From CBDDFV01 sp965227335 (GTDB taxonomy: Bacteria > Planctomycetota > Phycisphaerae > Phycisphaerales > SM1A02), in assembly GCA_965227335.1 (NCBI GenBank), contig CBDDFV010000001.1, forward strand, positions 1,302,001-1,366,000: 64,000 nt of DNA, written 5' to 3'. Below the pieces are notes generated by a model. It made no database searches. It was given only the letters and a program-made list of their open reading frames with translations, and was not told the origin of the DNA. Of the stretch, positions 42,492 to 51,600 are shown in pieces; the stretch's first letter is position 1, and every line of letters starts with the position of its first letter. The translations under genes were made by a program, and so were the position numbers.

Positions 42492-43544
42492 ATGCTGACC
42501 AGTGTGTGCCTTGTCGGAATGATCAGCGCGATGACGGCGGCGGCGGGGGATTCGCCCCAACTGGCCGCGCCTTTCGCTGCGTCGTTGGAACTGACGGTCA
42601 TCGATGCGCCGGACGGCGCGGCGGGGCCGCTCGGCGGCGCGCTCGTCCTGGCCGAGAATCCTGACGTGCTGCTGTTCATCGGCGCCGCGTCGACGCCGGA
42701 TGCCGTGATTCAAGCGGCGGCGCTCCTTCGCGACCCGTCCGGCGCCATCGTGGGCTTCGCCGGTCCGGCGACGACGATCGCGGCGGCGCCGGGGAGTTCG
42801 TCGGGGGGCGCGGCGACGAGTTTCACCGACTTCACGGGCGACCTGCTGACCTACTGCGCATCGGACGCGGGGTTCGGGCAGCTCGACGTCGGCGATTCCG
42901 AACCGACGTACGTCCAGTCGCTCGCGGAGATGTTCCGCGACGGTCTGGCGGCGCACGCCGTGGCGCCCTGCGGATTCCCGGGGGGCGAGCGGCTGGTGTT
43001 CCTTTCGGATGCGGGGGAATGGCGGGGGGGCGGCTGGTTCGTCCAGCAGGGGTGCGGGTCGGGATGCGTGATCGTCTTCGCCGGGCGCGACGTGCAGGCG
43101 ACGATTGACGCCGGGCCGCGCGCGCTTGTGCACGTGATGGGCGACACCCGGGGGATCCCGGAGAACGTCGTGTTCGTCACGGATGACGATGGGCGGGTGG
43201 ACGGCTACGCGGTGGACGCGGCGGGCGATCCGATCGCGGCCTCACAGTTCACTCTGGTGCAGAACGCGCCGGGTGCGGCCGGTCTGGCCGTGGATCCCCT
43301 CACCGACGATCTGATCGTGACCCGCGGGTCGGGGGACTTCCTGGTGATCACCGGCTTCACCGGCTGCCCTCCGGCGGAGTTGACGGGCGACGGCGTGGTC
43401 GACGCGTCCGACCTCGCGGTGTTGCTGGCGGACTGGGGGCCGTGTCCGGGGTGCAGCGAGTGCGCCGGCAATCTCGACTGTGACTGCCAGACCGACGCCG
43501 ATGACCTGGCCATGCTGCTGGCGGCGTGGGGACCGTGTCGCTGA
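42492..43544 (+). CDS. Exported hypothetical protein with C-terminal dockerin-like repeats
   Basis: 350 residues. A short signal peptide (ending TAAAGD) precedes a domain of about 270 residues I do not recognise, with a central CGSGC and periodic strands (VFVTDDDGRVDGYAVDAAG). The C-terminus has two dockerin-like loops (LTGDGVVDASDLAVLLADW; CDCQTDADDLAMLLAAWG), the second imperfect. ATG 42492 has GGGGAGG seven bases upstream, and a TAGCAT near 42455 could be its -10. It diverges from the beta-helix gene. Confidence 0.75.
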   Translation: MLTSVCLVGMISAMTAAAGDSPQLAAPFAASLELTVIDAPDGAAGPLGGALVLAENPDVLLFIGAASTPDAVIQAAALLRDPSGAIVGFAGPATTIAAAPGSSSGGAATSFTDFTGDLLTYCASDAGFGQLDVGDSEPTYVQSLAEMFRDGLAAHAVAPCGFPGGERLVFLSDAGEWRGGGWFVQQGCGSGCVIVFAGRDVQATIDAGPRALVHVMGDTRGIPENVVFVTDDDGRVDGYAVDAAGDPIAASQFTLVQNAPGAAGLAVDPLTDDLIVTRGSGDFLVITGFTGCPPAELTGDGVVDASDLAVLLADWGPCPGCSECAGNLDCDCQTDADDLAMLLAAWGPCR

Positions 43545-43581
43545 TCGGTCGGGCGCAGCCGCGGCGGAGCGGCGGCAACGT

Positions 43582-44325
43582 TCAGAAGAGCAGTGCGAAC
43601 ACCACGCCCCCGACGATCGACGCGACGAGAATCACGGCGACCAGCAGGAATTGCACGCCCACCGCCATCAACGTCCGGGTCCACCACGGCCCCGGGGTTC
43701 GACAGAACTGCGCGAGCGCGACGACGTGATACACGAACGACAGGCTCTGATGAATCGCCAGCACGAGGAGGCTGTCGATCAGCAGCACGGGCGTCGTCAC
43801 GAACTGAACGAAGTAGGTCACCCCATAGGCGTAGCACGCGAGCACCAGGTGCTCCGCCGCCCGTCGACGATCGACGAGGAACACGAGTCGGCTCGCCAGC
43901 GCGACGACGGGGAGCGCGAGGAGCGTCAGCAGGTCCGCGTTGTCGAGGATGATCCGCATCGTCTCTTCGTTCGACGCCGCGGTCTGCGGATCCGGCGCGC
44001 CCGCCGCCGTCCAGCGTTGCAGCGCCTCGATGCGATCCATCACCCACGAGAACAGCAGCAGCATGACCGCGGCCCAGATCACGAGGAACTTGAGCGGGTT
44101 CGAGTAGCGCTGCCGCCGACCGTCGCAATACCGCGCGGCGACGACGCCCGGCTTCCAGAGACACTCGAGCGTCGTCCTGACCAGCGGCTTCTCGAGGTCG
44201 AGTACATGCTCGATCGCACCGGAGACCAGGTTGCGGAACGTGATCGGACGCACGTCCGCCCGCTGTCCGCAGACCGGACAGTGCTTCTCCGCGACCTCGG
44301 CGTCACAGTTCAGACAACGGAACAT
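43582..44325 (-). CDS. DUF3667-like membrane protein, paralogue 1
   Basis: 247 residues. An N-terminal zinc ribbon (RCLNCDAEVAEKHCPVCGQ) is followed by FRNLVSGAIEHVLDLEKPL and four to five hydrophobic helices, the pattern of DUF3667-type proteins, which have no known function. I choose ATG 44325 because TAGGGT lies exactly six bases upstream, as in paralogue 2; ATG 44331 would add MD. Its N-terminal DNA is almost identical to that of the paralogue upstream, indicating recent tandem duplication. Confidence 0.8.
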   Translation of the reverse strand: MFRCLNCDAEVAEKHCPVCGQRADVRPITFRNLVSGAIEHVLDLEKPLVRTTLECLWKPGVVAARYCDGRRQRYSNPLKFLVIWAAVMLLLFSWVMDRIEALQRWTAAGAPDPQTAASNEETMRIILDNADLLTLLALPVVALASRLVFLVDRRRAAEHLVLACYAYGVTYFVQFVTTPVLLIDSLLVLAIHQSLSFVYHVVALAQFCRTPGPWWTRTLMAVGVQFLLVAVILVASIVGGVVFALLF

Positions 44326-44331
44326 GTCCAT

Positions 44332-44337
44332 ACCCTA
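44332..44337 (-). promoter_or_regulatory. -10-like TAGGGT, leaderless candidate (DUF3667 paralogue 1)
   Basis: The spacer to ATG 44325 is six bases. The hexamer overlaps the outer end of R3 copy C. Confidence 0.45.
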
Positions 44338-44409
44338 GACTGGTTTTCACCGCTCCGTCGCGGCTGGCCGGCCGCCTCCTGGCTTCCTGCACTTCGCGGC
44401 GAGTTCATC
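44335..44409 (-). repeat. Intergenic element family R3, copy C
   Basis: On the minus strand it runs from GATGAACTCGCCGCGAAG to GAAAACCAGTCTAG. It starts over the TGA stop of paralogue 2 and ends in the -10-like TAGGGT of paralogue 1. Confidence 0.85.
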
Positions 44410-45178
44410 CCCCGCCGATGAAACGGCGAATCGCGATGAGACCGACGAGGAAGACGGCGTTGGCCACGCTCATGGCGATGACGGCGGGAATCTGGGCCGC
44501 GATCGCCATCGCGATCCGACCGATCAGCGATTTCGGCCGCTCGCAGAACTGCACGAGACCGACCGTGTAGTAGATGAGCGGGAGCAACTGGTAGGTCACG
44601 ACGAGCGTCCAGTGATCCAGCATCAGCAGGGGCGCCGTGAGCAGTTGCATGAGGAACGTGGCGCCGAAGACGTAGCTGCCGAGGACGAGGTGCTCCGCGA
44701 AGGGACGCCGATCGATCAGGAAGACGAGACGTCCCGCCGCCGCGACCAGCGGCAGCGCGAGCAACGTCAGAAAGTGGGCGAGCACGCCGATCGAACGCAG
44801 GTCATCTTCGGTGAGCCACTCGGGCAGATTGACCTCGGCCTCGTCGCTCGCCCACGGCGAAGCGATCTCCTCGAACGCCGGGATCGCGTTCATCGCCCAG
44901 CTCAGCAGGAACACGGTCACTGCGCCCCACAGCAGCAGGAACTTCAGCGGATTGGTGTACGGCTTCCGGTGGCCGTCGGCGTAGCGGGCGGCGACGGCGC
45001 CGGGTCGGAGGAGCGTCTGCAGGGTCGTGCGGATGAGCGGTTGTTCAAGATCAAGGATGTGTTCGAGGCCGCTGGTGATCAGCCCCCGCACGGTGACGCG
45101 GCGGGTCGATGCGCTCTGCCCACAGGCGGGGCAGTACCGGTCCGCGACCTCGGCGTCACAGTTCAGACAACGGGACAT
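44405..45178 (-). CDS. DUF3667-like membrane protein, paralogue 2
   Basis: 257 residues with the same architecture as paralogue 1: zinc ribbon SRCLNCDAEVADRYCPACGQ, LEHILDLEQPLIRTTLQTLL, AEHLVLGSYVFGATFLMQLL, and several transmembrane helices. ATG 45178 is six bases after TAGGGT; a GTG at 45184 is also in frame. The proteins differ mainly in the loop around residues 105-135, where this copy has an acidic insert. Confidence 0.8.
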   Translation of the reverse strand: MSRCLNCDAEVADRYCPACGQSASTRRVTVRGLITSGLEHILDLEQPLIRTTLQTLLRPGAVAARYADGHRKPYTNPLKFLLLWGAVTVFLLSWAMNAIPAFEEIASPWASDEAEVNLPEWLTEDDLRSIGVLAHFLTLLALPLVAAAGRLVFLIDRRPFAEHLVLGSYVFGATFLMQLLTAPLLMLDHWTLVVTYQLLPLIYYTVGLVQFCERPKSLIGRIAMAIAAQIPAVIAMSVANAVFLVGLIAIRRFIGGG

Positions 45179-45184
45179 GTTCAC

Positions 45185-45190
45185 ACCCTA
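45185..45190 (-). promoter_or_regulatory. -10-like TAGGGT, leaderless candidate overlapping the trpE stop
   Basis: The first three bases of this hexamer are the TAG stop of trpE (45190-45188). The spacer to ATG 45178 is six bases. Confidence 0.45.
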
Positions 45191-46795
45191 GCCCCCGGCT
45201 CCGCCGGGGATTGACGGCGGGTCCGTCGCGAACGCCGTCTCCGCGAGGTCGATTGCTCGTCCGAGCGCCGCCGCCTTGTGCTGCGTCTCCTCGTACTCCT
45301 TCGTCGGAACCGAATCGAGCACGATCCCCGCCCCGGCCTGCAGGTGGACGGTCCAGGGCGCGCCGTCCGATCGCGGACGGTTCGTCGGAATGACCATCGT
45401 GCGGAGCGCGATGGCGATGTCGAGGTCGCCGTCGAACGTCGCGGCCCCGATGCCGCCGGCGTACGGTCCCCGCCGCGTCGGTTCCAGTTCATCGATGATC
45501 TGCATCGCCCGCACCTTCGGGGCGCCGCTCACGGTGCCGACGGGCAGCGTCATCCGGAGGGCGTCCCAGGCGTCGCGGTCGGCGTGCAGGCGACCGGTCA
45601 CGGTTGAACTCAGGTGCATGACGTGGCTGTAGCGTTCGACTTCCATGATCGCGGGGAGTTCGATCGACCCGAGTTCGCACACGCGGCCGACGTCGTTGCG
45701 TCCGAGGTCGACGAGCATGACGTGTTCGGCGCATTCCTTGGCGTCGGCGCGAAGGTCGGCTTCGTGCGCGCGGTCCTCGGCCTCGGTGCCGCCGCGCCGA
45801 CGGGTGCCGGCGAGCGGACGATTGACGACGACGTCGCCCGCGACGCGGCAGAGGATCTCGGGACTCGACGCCACGAGGATCGCATCCGCGGATTGCAGGT
45901 AGATCATGTACGGGCTGGGGTTCACGATCCGCAGGGCGCGGTAGATGTCGAAGGGATCGGCGGTCGTGTCGCGTTCGAATCGCTGGCTGATGACGACCTG
46001 GAAGATGTCGCCCGCCGCGATGTACTCGCGGCAGCGCTCGACGGCCGCTTCGAAGTCGGGCTGATGCGCGAAGTTGCTGCGCGGCGGGGCGGTCGGGCGG
46101 GCGCTCGTGTCGAGATCGACCGTCCCCGGAGCGAGCGGAGCGCCGGGCGTGGAGAGGCGTTCGACGTACGCGTCGAGTTCGGCGACGCCGGCGTCGTACG
46201 CCGCGTCGACCGAGTCGTGCTCGTCGAGCAGCACGTGATGGATCGCGTAGACGATCTTCTCGACGTGATCGAAGACGGCCACGTCGCGGTAGAGGCCGAA
46301 GTGGAGGTCGGCGAGGGTGCGGTCATCGCGGGGCGCGGCGTCGAACGGCAGTTTCTCCGGCTCCAGGTACCGCACGGTGTCGTATCCCGCGTAGCCGAAC
46401 CAGCCGCCGGCGAGGGGCGGGTGGGGGGCGTCGTCGGGGCGGGCGAGGGTCCAGCCCTCGCTGAGGCGGCGCGGCACTGCGAGCGGGTCGGACGTCTCGA
46501 AGGTCTCGCGGGACGCCCGGCGGTGATCGATCACCTCGACGTCGTGACCGCGAGCGAGGACTTCGAGGGCGGGCTGGGCGCCGAGGGCGGAGTAGCGTCC
46601 GACCGCGCCGCCGGTCTCGACGGATTCGAGCAGGAAGCTCGGCGCGGTGCGGGCGTCGGGGGCGACGAGCCGGCGGTACGCGAGTACGGGGGTGAGCTGG
46701 TCGCTCATCAGGCGGCGGGCGAGGGGGATCAGGTTCCCCCGGTCGGCCAGGGTGCGGAATGTCTCGCGATCGGGCGCGGTCCTGCGGACGGTCAT
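45188..46795 (-). CDS. trpE: Anthranilate synthase component I
   Basis: 535 residues. It converts chorismate to anthranilate with ammonia from a TrpG partner, which is not in the window. The tryptophan feedback motif (SFLLESVE) is near residue 55. The chorismate-binding domain includes GDIFQVVISQRF, INPSPYM-like VNPSPYMIYL, RPLAGTRRRG, LVDLGRNDVGRV, GTVSGAPKVRAMQIIDELE and YAGGIGA, all intact. The start ATG 46795 is nine bases after TACACT. The last residues (IPGGAGG) are encoded by a GC hairpin of the type found in the 14-kb repeat block. Confidence 0.95.
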   Translation of the reverse strand: MTVRRTAPDRETFRTLADRGNLIPLARRLMSDQLTPVLAYRRLVAPDARTAPSFLLESVETGGAVGRYSALGAQPALEVLARGHDVEVIDHRRASRETFETSDPLAVPRRLSEGWTLARPDDAPHPPLAGGWFGYAGYDTVRYLEPEKLPFDAAPRDDRTLADLHFGLYRDVAVFDHVEKIVYAIHHVLLDEHDSVDAAYDAGVAELDAYVERLSTPGAPLAPGTVDLDTSARPTAPPRSNFAHQPDFEAAVERCREYIAAGDIFQVVISQRFERDTTADPFDIYRALRIVNPSPYMIYLQSADAILVASSPEILCRVAGDVVVNRPLAGTRRRGGTEAEDRAHEADLRADAKECAEHVMLVDLGRNDVGRVCELGSIELPAIMEVERYSHVMHLSSTVTGRLHADRDAWDALRMTLPVGTVSGAPKVRAMQIIDELEPTRRGPYAGGIGAATFDGDLDIAIALRTMVIPTNRPRSDGAPWTVHLQAGAGIVLDSVPTKEYEETQHKAAALGRAIDLAETAFATDPPSIPGGAGG

Positions 46796-46804
46796 GGCCC
46801 GGGC

Positions 46805-46810
46805 AGTGTA
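46805..46810 (-). promoter_or_regulatory. -10-like TACACT, leaderless candidate (trpE)
   Basis: The spacer to ATG 46795 is nine bases (GCCCGGGCC). Confidence 0.45.
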
Positions 46811-46839
46811 GCGGGTCGCCGCGACCCGGACCGGCCTCC

Positions 46840-46845
46840 TATGAT
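46840..46845 (+). promoter_or_regulatory. -10-like TATGAT, leaderless candidate (ABC ATPase)
   Basis: The spacer to ATG 46852 is six bases (GGCCCC), divergent from the trpE element 30 bases away. Confidence 0.5.
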
Positions 46846-46851
46846 GGCCCC

Positions 46852-47622
<771 letters not shown>

Positions 47623-47683
47623 TTGGGGTAGGATCCGCCCGTCTGCTCCACCCCCGGAGCCGCTCCACGGAAGGAGCCGTCAC

Positions 47684-48175
47684 GTGCGGATTCTCGGCGT
47701 TGATCCCGGACTGAACATCACCGGCTACGGCTGCGTCGAACTGATCGACGGCCGGGACGAACCGCGTCTGGTCGAAGGCGGCTGCCTGCGGCTGAAGTCG
47801 GGTCGTCCGATGCCGGAGCGGCTGCGTCAGTTGTTCGAGGAGTTGAGCGAGGTCATCGACGAGTTCCGGCCGCACCGCATCGTGGTCGAGCAGTTGTTCT
47901 CGCATTACAAGCACGCGCGGACGGGGATTCTGATGGGCCACGCCCGGGGCGTGGTTCTGCTCGCCGCCCAGCAGCGGGAGATCATGCTGGACGAACTGAC
48001 GCCGACCGAGGTGAAGAAGTCGGTGGTCGGTCACGGCCATGCGTCGAAGGAAGACATGCAGTACGCCGTGATGGCGCAGTGCGGCCTGCCGGCCCCGCCC
48101 AGCCCGTCGGACGTCGCGGACGCGATCGCGATCGCGCTGTGCGCGGGGCGGCGGTACGCCGGGGCGCTGGCGTAG
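47684..48175 (+). CDS. ruvC: Holliday-junction endonuclease RuvC
   Basis: 163 residues. It resolves Holliday junctions with RuvAB. Catalytic acids are visible: Asp in GVDPGLNITGYG, Glu in IVVEQLF and Asp in SDVADAIAIAL. GTG 47684 has AAGGAG upstream, and TAGGAT at 47629-47634 is a plausible -10. The TAG stop directly abuts the palindrome GGTCCGCAC, the first unit of the R1 array. ruvA and ruvB are not in the window. Confidence 0.95.
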   Translation: MRILGVDPGLNITGYGCVELIDGRDEPRLVEGGCLRLKSGRPMPERLRQLFEELSEVIDEFRPHRIVVEQLFSHYKHARTGILMGHARGVVLLAAQQREIMLDELTPTEVKKSVVGHGHASKEDMQYAVMAQCGLPAPPSPSDVADAIAIALCAGRRYAGALA

Positions 48176-48846
48176 GGTCCGCACCCCGTGCGGACCGTGT
48201 GGGATGTGCGTTCCAAGGTAGGTTGGGCCCCCGGCCCAACATCGAACCATCGGTGATGCACGATCGTTTTGGGTCGTTAACCCCACCGACCGCTTGAGCG
48301 CACCACGGCCTCTGGCCGGGGGGAACGTCCAGCTGGCGTCGGGTCCGCACCCTGTGCGGACCGTGCTCCGCGAATTGACGAACGGCCGGCGGTCGGAAGC
48401 TGGCGTCGGGTCCGCACCCTGTGCGGACCGTGCTCCGCGAATCGACGAACGGCCGGCGGTCGGAAGCTGGCGTCGGGTCCGCACCCTGTGCGGACCGTGC
48501 TCCGCGAATTGACGAACGGCCGGCGGTCGGAAGCTGGCGTCGGGTCCGCACCCTGTGCGGACCGTGCTCCGCGAATCGACGAACGGCCGGCGGTCGGAAG
48601 CTGGCGTCGGGTCCGCACCCTGTGCGGACCGTGCTCCGCGGATTGACGAACGGCCGGCGGTCGGAAGCTGGGGTAGGGTCCGCACCTTGTGCGGACCGTG
48701 CTCCGCGAATTGACGAACGGCCGGCGGTCGGAAGCGAATGACTCGCGTTGGGCGGGCGTCCCAGATGGTCCGTCCGGGGTGCGGACCCGACGCGTGTTCT
48801 TGCCCGTACCGGCGTCCCAGACGGTCCGCACGGGGTGCGGACCCTA
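48173..48846. repeat. R1 palindrome array with six 67-bp tandem units
   Basis: The left boundary is TAGGGTCCGCAC at 48173 and the right boundary its inverted copy, ending in CTA at 48846. Inside, six 67-bp units start at 48332, 48399, 48466, 48533, 48600 and 48667, each with GGTCCGCAC-N3-GTGCGGACC and GACGAACGGCCGGCGGTCGG. Bases alternate T/C in AATTGACG/AATCGACG in the first four units, suggesting duplication of a 134-bp dimer. No gene is present in 48176-48895. Confidence 0.92.
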
Positions 48847-48866
48847 CCCGCTACCCGCTTGTGAAC

Positions 48867-48894
48867 TGGTCCCCACGCGGAGCGTGGGGCTTGG
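48867..48894 (-). terminator. GC hairpin at the purC 3' end, repeat-related
   Basis: CCCCACGC/GCGTGGGG with loop GGA-type triplet, flanked by CCAAG on the minus strand, begins right after the purC stop. It resembles the AAGCCCC-hairpin-GGGG elements near 13970-14560 and 45190. There is no T-run, so termination is uncertain. Confidence 0.45.
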
Positions 48895-48895
48895 G

Positions 48896-49873
48896 TCATC
48901 CGAACAACCGGTCTCGCGCTTCGACGTACTTCGCGATCGTGTTCTGCACGATCTCGTCCGGCAGGGCGGGGCCCGGGGGCGTCTTGTCCCACGCGCCGGC
49001 GTCGACGAGGCCCTGCAGGTAATTGCGGACGTACTGCTTGTCGAACGAGTCCTGCTCGCGGCCCTCGGCGTAATCGTCCGCCGGCCAGAAGCGGGAGCTG
49101 TCCGGCGTGAGGACCTCGTCGATCAGGATGATCTCGTCGGTCGGGGCGCCGTCCGGGGCGAGGGCCTGTCCGAACTCGAACTTCGTGTCGGCGAGGATGA
49201 TGCCGCGGGATTCGGCGTGCTCCGCCGCGCGTCGGTAGATTTCGAGGCTGACGTCGCGCAGCCGGGTCATGATCGCCGGCGGCACGAGGTCGCACGCCTG
49301 CTCAAAGGTGATCGCCTCGTCGTGGCCGACGTCCGCCTTGGTGCTCGGCGTGAAGATCGGTTCGGGAAGTCGCGAGCAGAGCTGGAGGCCGGCGGGCAGT
49401 TCGACGCCGGAGACGGCCTGGTGTTTCTGATAGTCCTTCCAGCCGGAGCCGGCGAGGTAGCCGCGGACGACGAATTCGACCGGGAGGACCCTCGCCGCGC
49501 GTCCGAGCATCATCCTGCCATCGCACGCGGCGTGGTGGGCGGGGTCGAGTCCGGGAATATCGGCCGGCGTCGTGGACAGCAGGTGATCGGGGATGAGTCC
49601 GAGTCGGCGGATGAACTCAAACCAGCGGAGGCTGATATCGGTGAGGAGGCGTCCCTTGCCGGGGATGGGGGTGGGCATGACGACATCGAACGCCGAGATC
49701 CGGTCGGTGGCGATGATCAGGACGCATCCGGCAGACGCAAGCCCGGGCGAACCGTTGGCGGGCGGAAGCGAATAGATGTCGCGGACCTTGCCCTGTCGGC
49801 GCTGGCCGATGGGGAGATCCGTCCGGACGACGGCGTCGCCGGCGACGAACGGGCGGGTGGACTCGGTGCTCAT
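48896..49873 (-). CDS. purC: Phosphoribosylaminoimidazole-succinocarboxamide synthase
   Basis: 325 residues. It joins aspartate to CAIR in purine synthesis. Motifs: GKVRDIYSL at the ATP site, TDRISAFDVVMPTPIPGKG, PVEFVVRGYLAGSGWKDY, EPIFTPSTKA, LADTKFEFG and IDEVLTPDSSRFWP. The length suits the longer eukaryote-like/planctomycete type. ATG 49873 lies six bases after TACACT with no ribosome site; ATG 49960 would add an unlikely extension. Confidence 0.96.
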   Translation of the reverse strand: MSTESTRPFVAGDAVVRTDLPIGQRRQGKVRDIYSLPPANGSPGLASAGCVLIIATDRISAFDVVMPTPIPGKGRLLTDISLRWFEFIRRLGLIPDHLLSTTPADIPGLDPAHHAACDGRMMLGRAARVLPVEFVVRGYLAGSGWKDYQKHQAVSGVELPAGLQLCSRLPEPIFTPSTKADVGHDEAITFEQACDLVPPAIMTRLRDVSLEIYRRAAEHAESRGIILADTKFEFGQALAPDGAPTDEIILIDEVLTPDSSRFWPADDYAEGREQDSFDKQYVRNYLQGLVDAGAWDKTPPGPALPDEIVQNTIAKYVEARDRLFG

Positions 49874-49879
49874 GGCGGG

Positions 49880-49885
49880 AGTGTA
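49880..49885 (-). promoter_or_regulatory. -10-like TACACT, leaderless candidate (purC)
   Basis: The spacer to ATG 49873 is six bases (CCCGCC). Confidence 0.5.
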
Positions 49886-49935
49886 CCGGCTCCCTCCGTC
49901 GGCGTCCGTGGGGTCCGCCGGCGATCCGGCCGGAG

Positions 49936-49963
49936 TTGCCAAACCCGGCGCGGACGCCACAAT
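49936..49963 (+). promoter_or_regulatory. Putative promoter of the GH10-like gene
   Basis: TTGCCA, 16 bases, CACAAT. The predicted leader is about 130 bases, ending in a strong AGGAGG before ATG 50098. Confidence 0.45.
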
Positions 49964-50097
49964 AGGCGGGCTCGGCCCCGTCCCGCGTCGCCGCCAGCGT
50001 CCGCCTCGCCGTCCCGCCCGCCGGTCCGATTCGCCGTCTCGCTCCGCCGTTCCTGCCCCGCCCGGTCTCCTGGCGGCGTCCCGGCCTCAGGAGGCCC

Positions 50098-51600
50098 ATG
50101 CTTCGATTCGCGATCCACGATGTCGATGGTCCGGCCGGACGGGTTGAACTCGCCGACGCTTATCTGCTGGGGCCGGACGACATTCCCGCCCGCGGCGAGA
50201 TCAAGCGCAGCGGCGACGTCATCGAGGTGCACAAGAAGGTCTCGAGCCCGGTCGGCCTCTGCGTCATGTACGACGCGGGCGACATGGGCCGGCTGATGCT
50301 GCAGACGTGTCTCCTGCCGGAGCGCAAGGAGCCGTACGTCCTCGCGCTCGAGCTCGCCCGGCACCGCATCAAGCAGTTCATCGCGAAGTCCGAGGAATGG
50401 CAGATGTTCGACCTCTCGGCCGAGCATCCCGCCATGGCGATCTGGGAGGAGTCGCGCGGCCTGTTCACGCAGGCGCTCATCGAGCGTGAGCCCGGCGAAC
50501 GCGAACGACTCGGACGTGAAGCCCTGATCAAGGGCATCGACGCGTCCGAGCGTCTGGCGATGGCGCACGCCGAGATCCTGCTCCACCGACGCTACGGGAA
50601 CAAGCCGGCGTCGTCCGGCACGCTCGGCGTCCGCGTCTGGCCGGACAAGGACTTCGACCCCCTCAAGAAGCTGCTCAAGGAGGAGTTTGACGTCCTCGTC
50701 ATGCCGCTCCAGTGGAACCGCATCGAGGTCGAGGAGGGCGTGCTGAACTGGGACCGGCTCGACCGGTGGATCACCTGGGCGCACAAGCAGGGCAAACCCG
50801 TGGTCGCGGGTCCGCTGCTCGACTTTTCCAAACGATCGATCCCCCAGTGGATGTACGTGTGGCAGCATGACTACGAGACGACCCGCGACCTCGTCTACGA
50901 CTATGTCGAGAAGGTCGTCCGCCGGTACTCCGCCGGCGTGTCGATGTGGAGCGTCGCCCGCGGTCTCAACCTGAACGACAACTTTGAGTTCACGTCCGAC
51001 CAGATGATGGATCTGACGCGGATGACGGCGCTCGTCGTCAAGCAGGCGCGTCCGAAGGCGCGAGTGATGATCGAACTGGCGGAGCCGTTCGGCGAGGCCG
51101 CCGCGCGACATCGCGACGCCGTCTACCCGCTGACCTTCATCGAGCGCATCGTGCAGGAGGGCATCAAGCTCGACTGCATCGGCGTGCAGGTGCTGTACGG
51201 ATCCGGGGCGTCGCCGACACGCGACCTGATGATGACGAGCTGCCTGCTCGACAAGTTCTTCATGCTCGAGCGACCGGTCGTTCTCTCCGCCCTCGGCGCG
51301 CCCGCCGAAGCAGGCGATGAACGGTCCGGCTGGTGGCGCGAACCGTGGAGCCCGGACCGCCAGGCCCGCTGGCTCACCCGCATGTTCGCCCTCGCCATGT
51401 CCAAGCCGCACGTCGAGTCGTTCATGTGGACCGACCTCTTTGATCACGCCGACGCCCAACTCCCGCACGCGGGACTCGTCACGGAATCGGGCGAGGTGCG
51501 CCCGGTCATGAACAAGCTCGTCGGCGTCCGCCGACGCATGCGCAAACCGCTCGGCGCGCTGTCGCTCCCGGCGCGGTCCACAATGCCAAGTCCGGGATGA
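50098..51600 (+). CDS. GH10-like (endo-xylanase fold) protein lacking recognisable catalytic Glu pair
   Basis: 500 residues without a signal peptide. The N-terminal 180 residues form a planctomycete-type all-beta/helical domain (RFAIHDVDGPAGRVELADAY, YVLALELARHRIKQF, ERLAMAHAEILLHRRYG). Residues about 185-480 follow a GH10 TIM barrel: LNWDRLDRWITWAHKQGKPV, SIPQWMYVW, a W-S-V segment after strand 4, QARPKARVMIEL, LDCIGVQVLYG and ESFMWTDLFD. Where GH10 enzymes have W-x-V-N-E the sequence is WSVARGLN, and where they have TELD it is LSALGAP, so classical xylanase activity is doubtful. AGGAGG precedes ATG 50098. It overlaps comEA by four bases. Confidence 0.75.
   Translation: MLRFAIHDVDGPAGRVELADAYLLGPDDIPARGEIKRSGDVIEVHKKVSSPVGLCVMYDAGDMGRLMLQTCLLPERKEPYVLALELARHRIKQFIAKSEEWQMFDLSAEHPAMAIWEESRGLFTQALIEREPGERERLGREALIKGIDASERLAMAHAEILLHRRYGNKPASSGTLGVRVWPDKDFDPLKKLLKEEFDVLVMPLQWNRIEVEEGVLNWDRLDRWITWAHKQGKPVVAGPLLDFSKRSIPQWMYVWQHDYETTRDLVYDYVEKVVRRYSAGVSMWSVARGLNLNDNFEFTSDQMMDLTRMTALVVKQARPKARVMIELAEPFGEAAARHRDAVYPLTFIERIVQEGIKLDCIGVQVLYGSGASPTRDLMMTSCLLDKFFMLERPVVLSALGAPAEAGDERSGWWREPWSPDRQARWLTRMFALAMSKPHVESFMWTDLFDHADAQLPHAGLVTESGEVRPVMNKLVGVRRRMRKPLGALSLPARSTMPSPG

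Noticed and set aside
43205..44164. Minus-strand 319-codon frame overlapping the DUF3667 gene and the dockerin protein
   Set aside because: It overlaps two better-supported genes and is rich in Arg/Gly/Ala in the pattern of a shifted frame.
48332..48733. Regular 67-bp repeats resembling a CRISPR array
   Set aside because: There are no variable spacers: the entire 67-bp unit repeats, and no cas genes are nearby. It is a tandem satellite of R1 palindromes.
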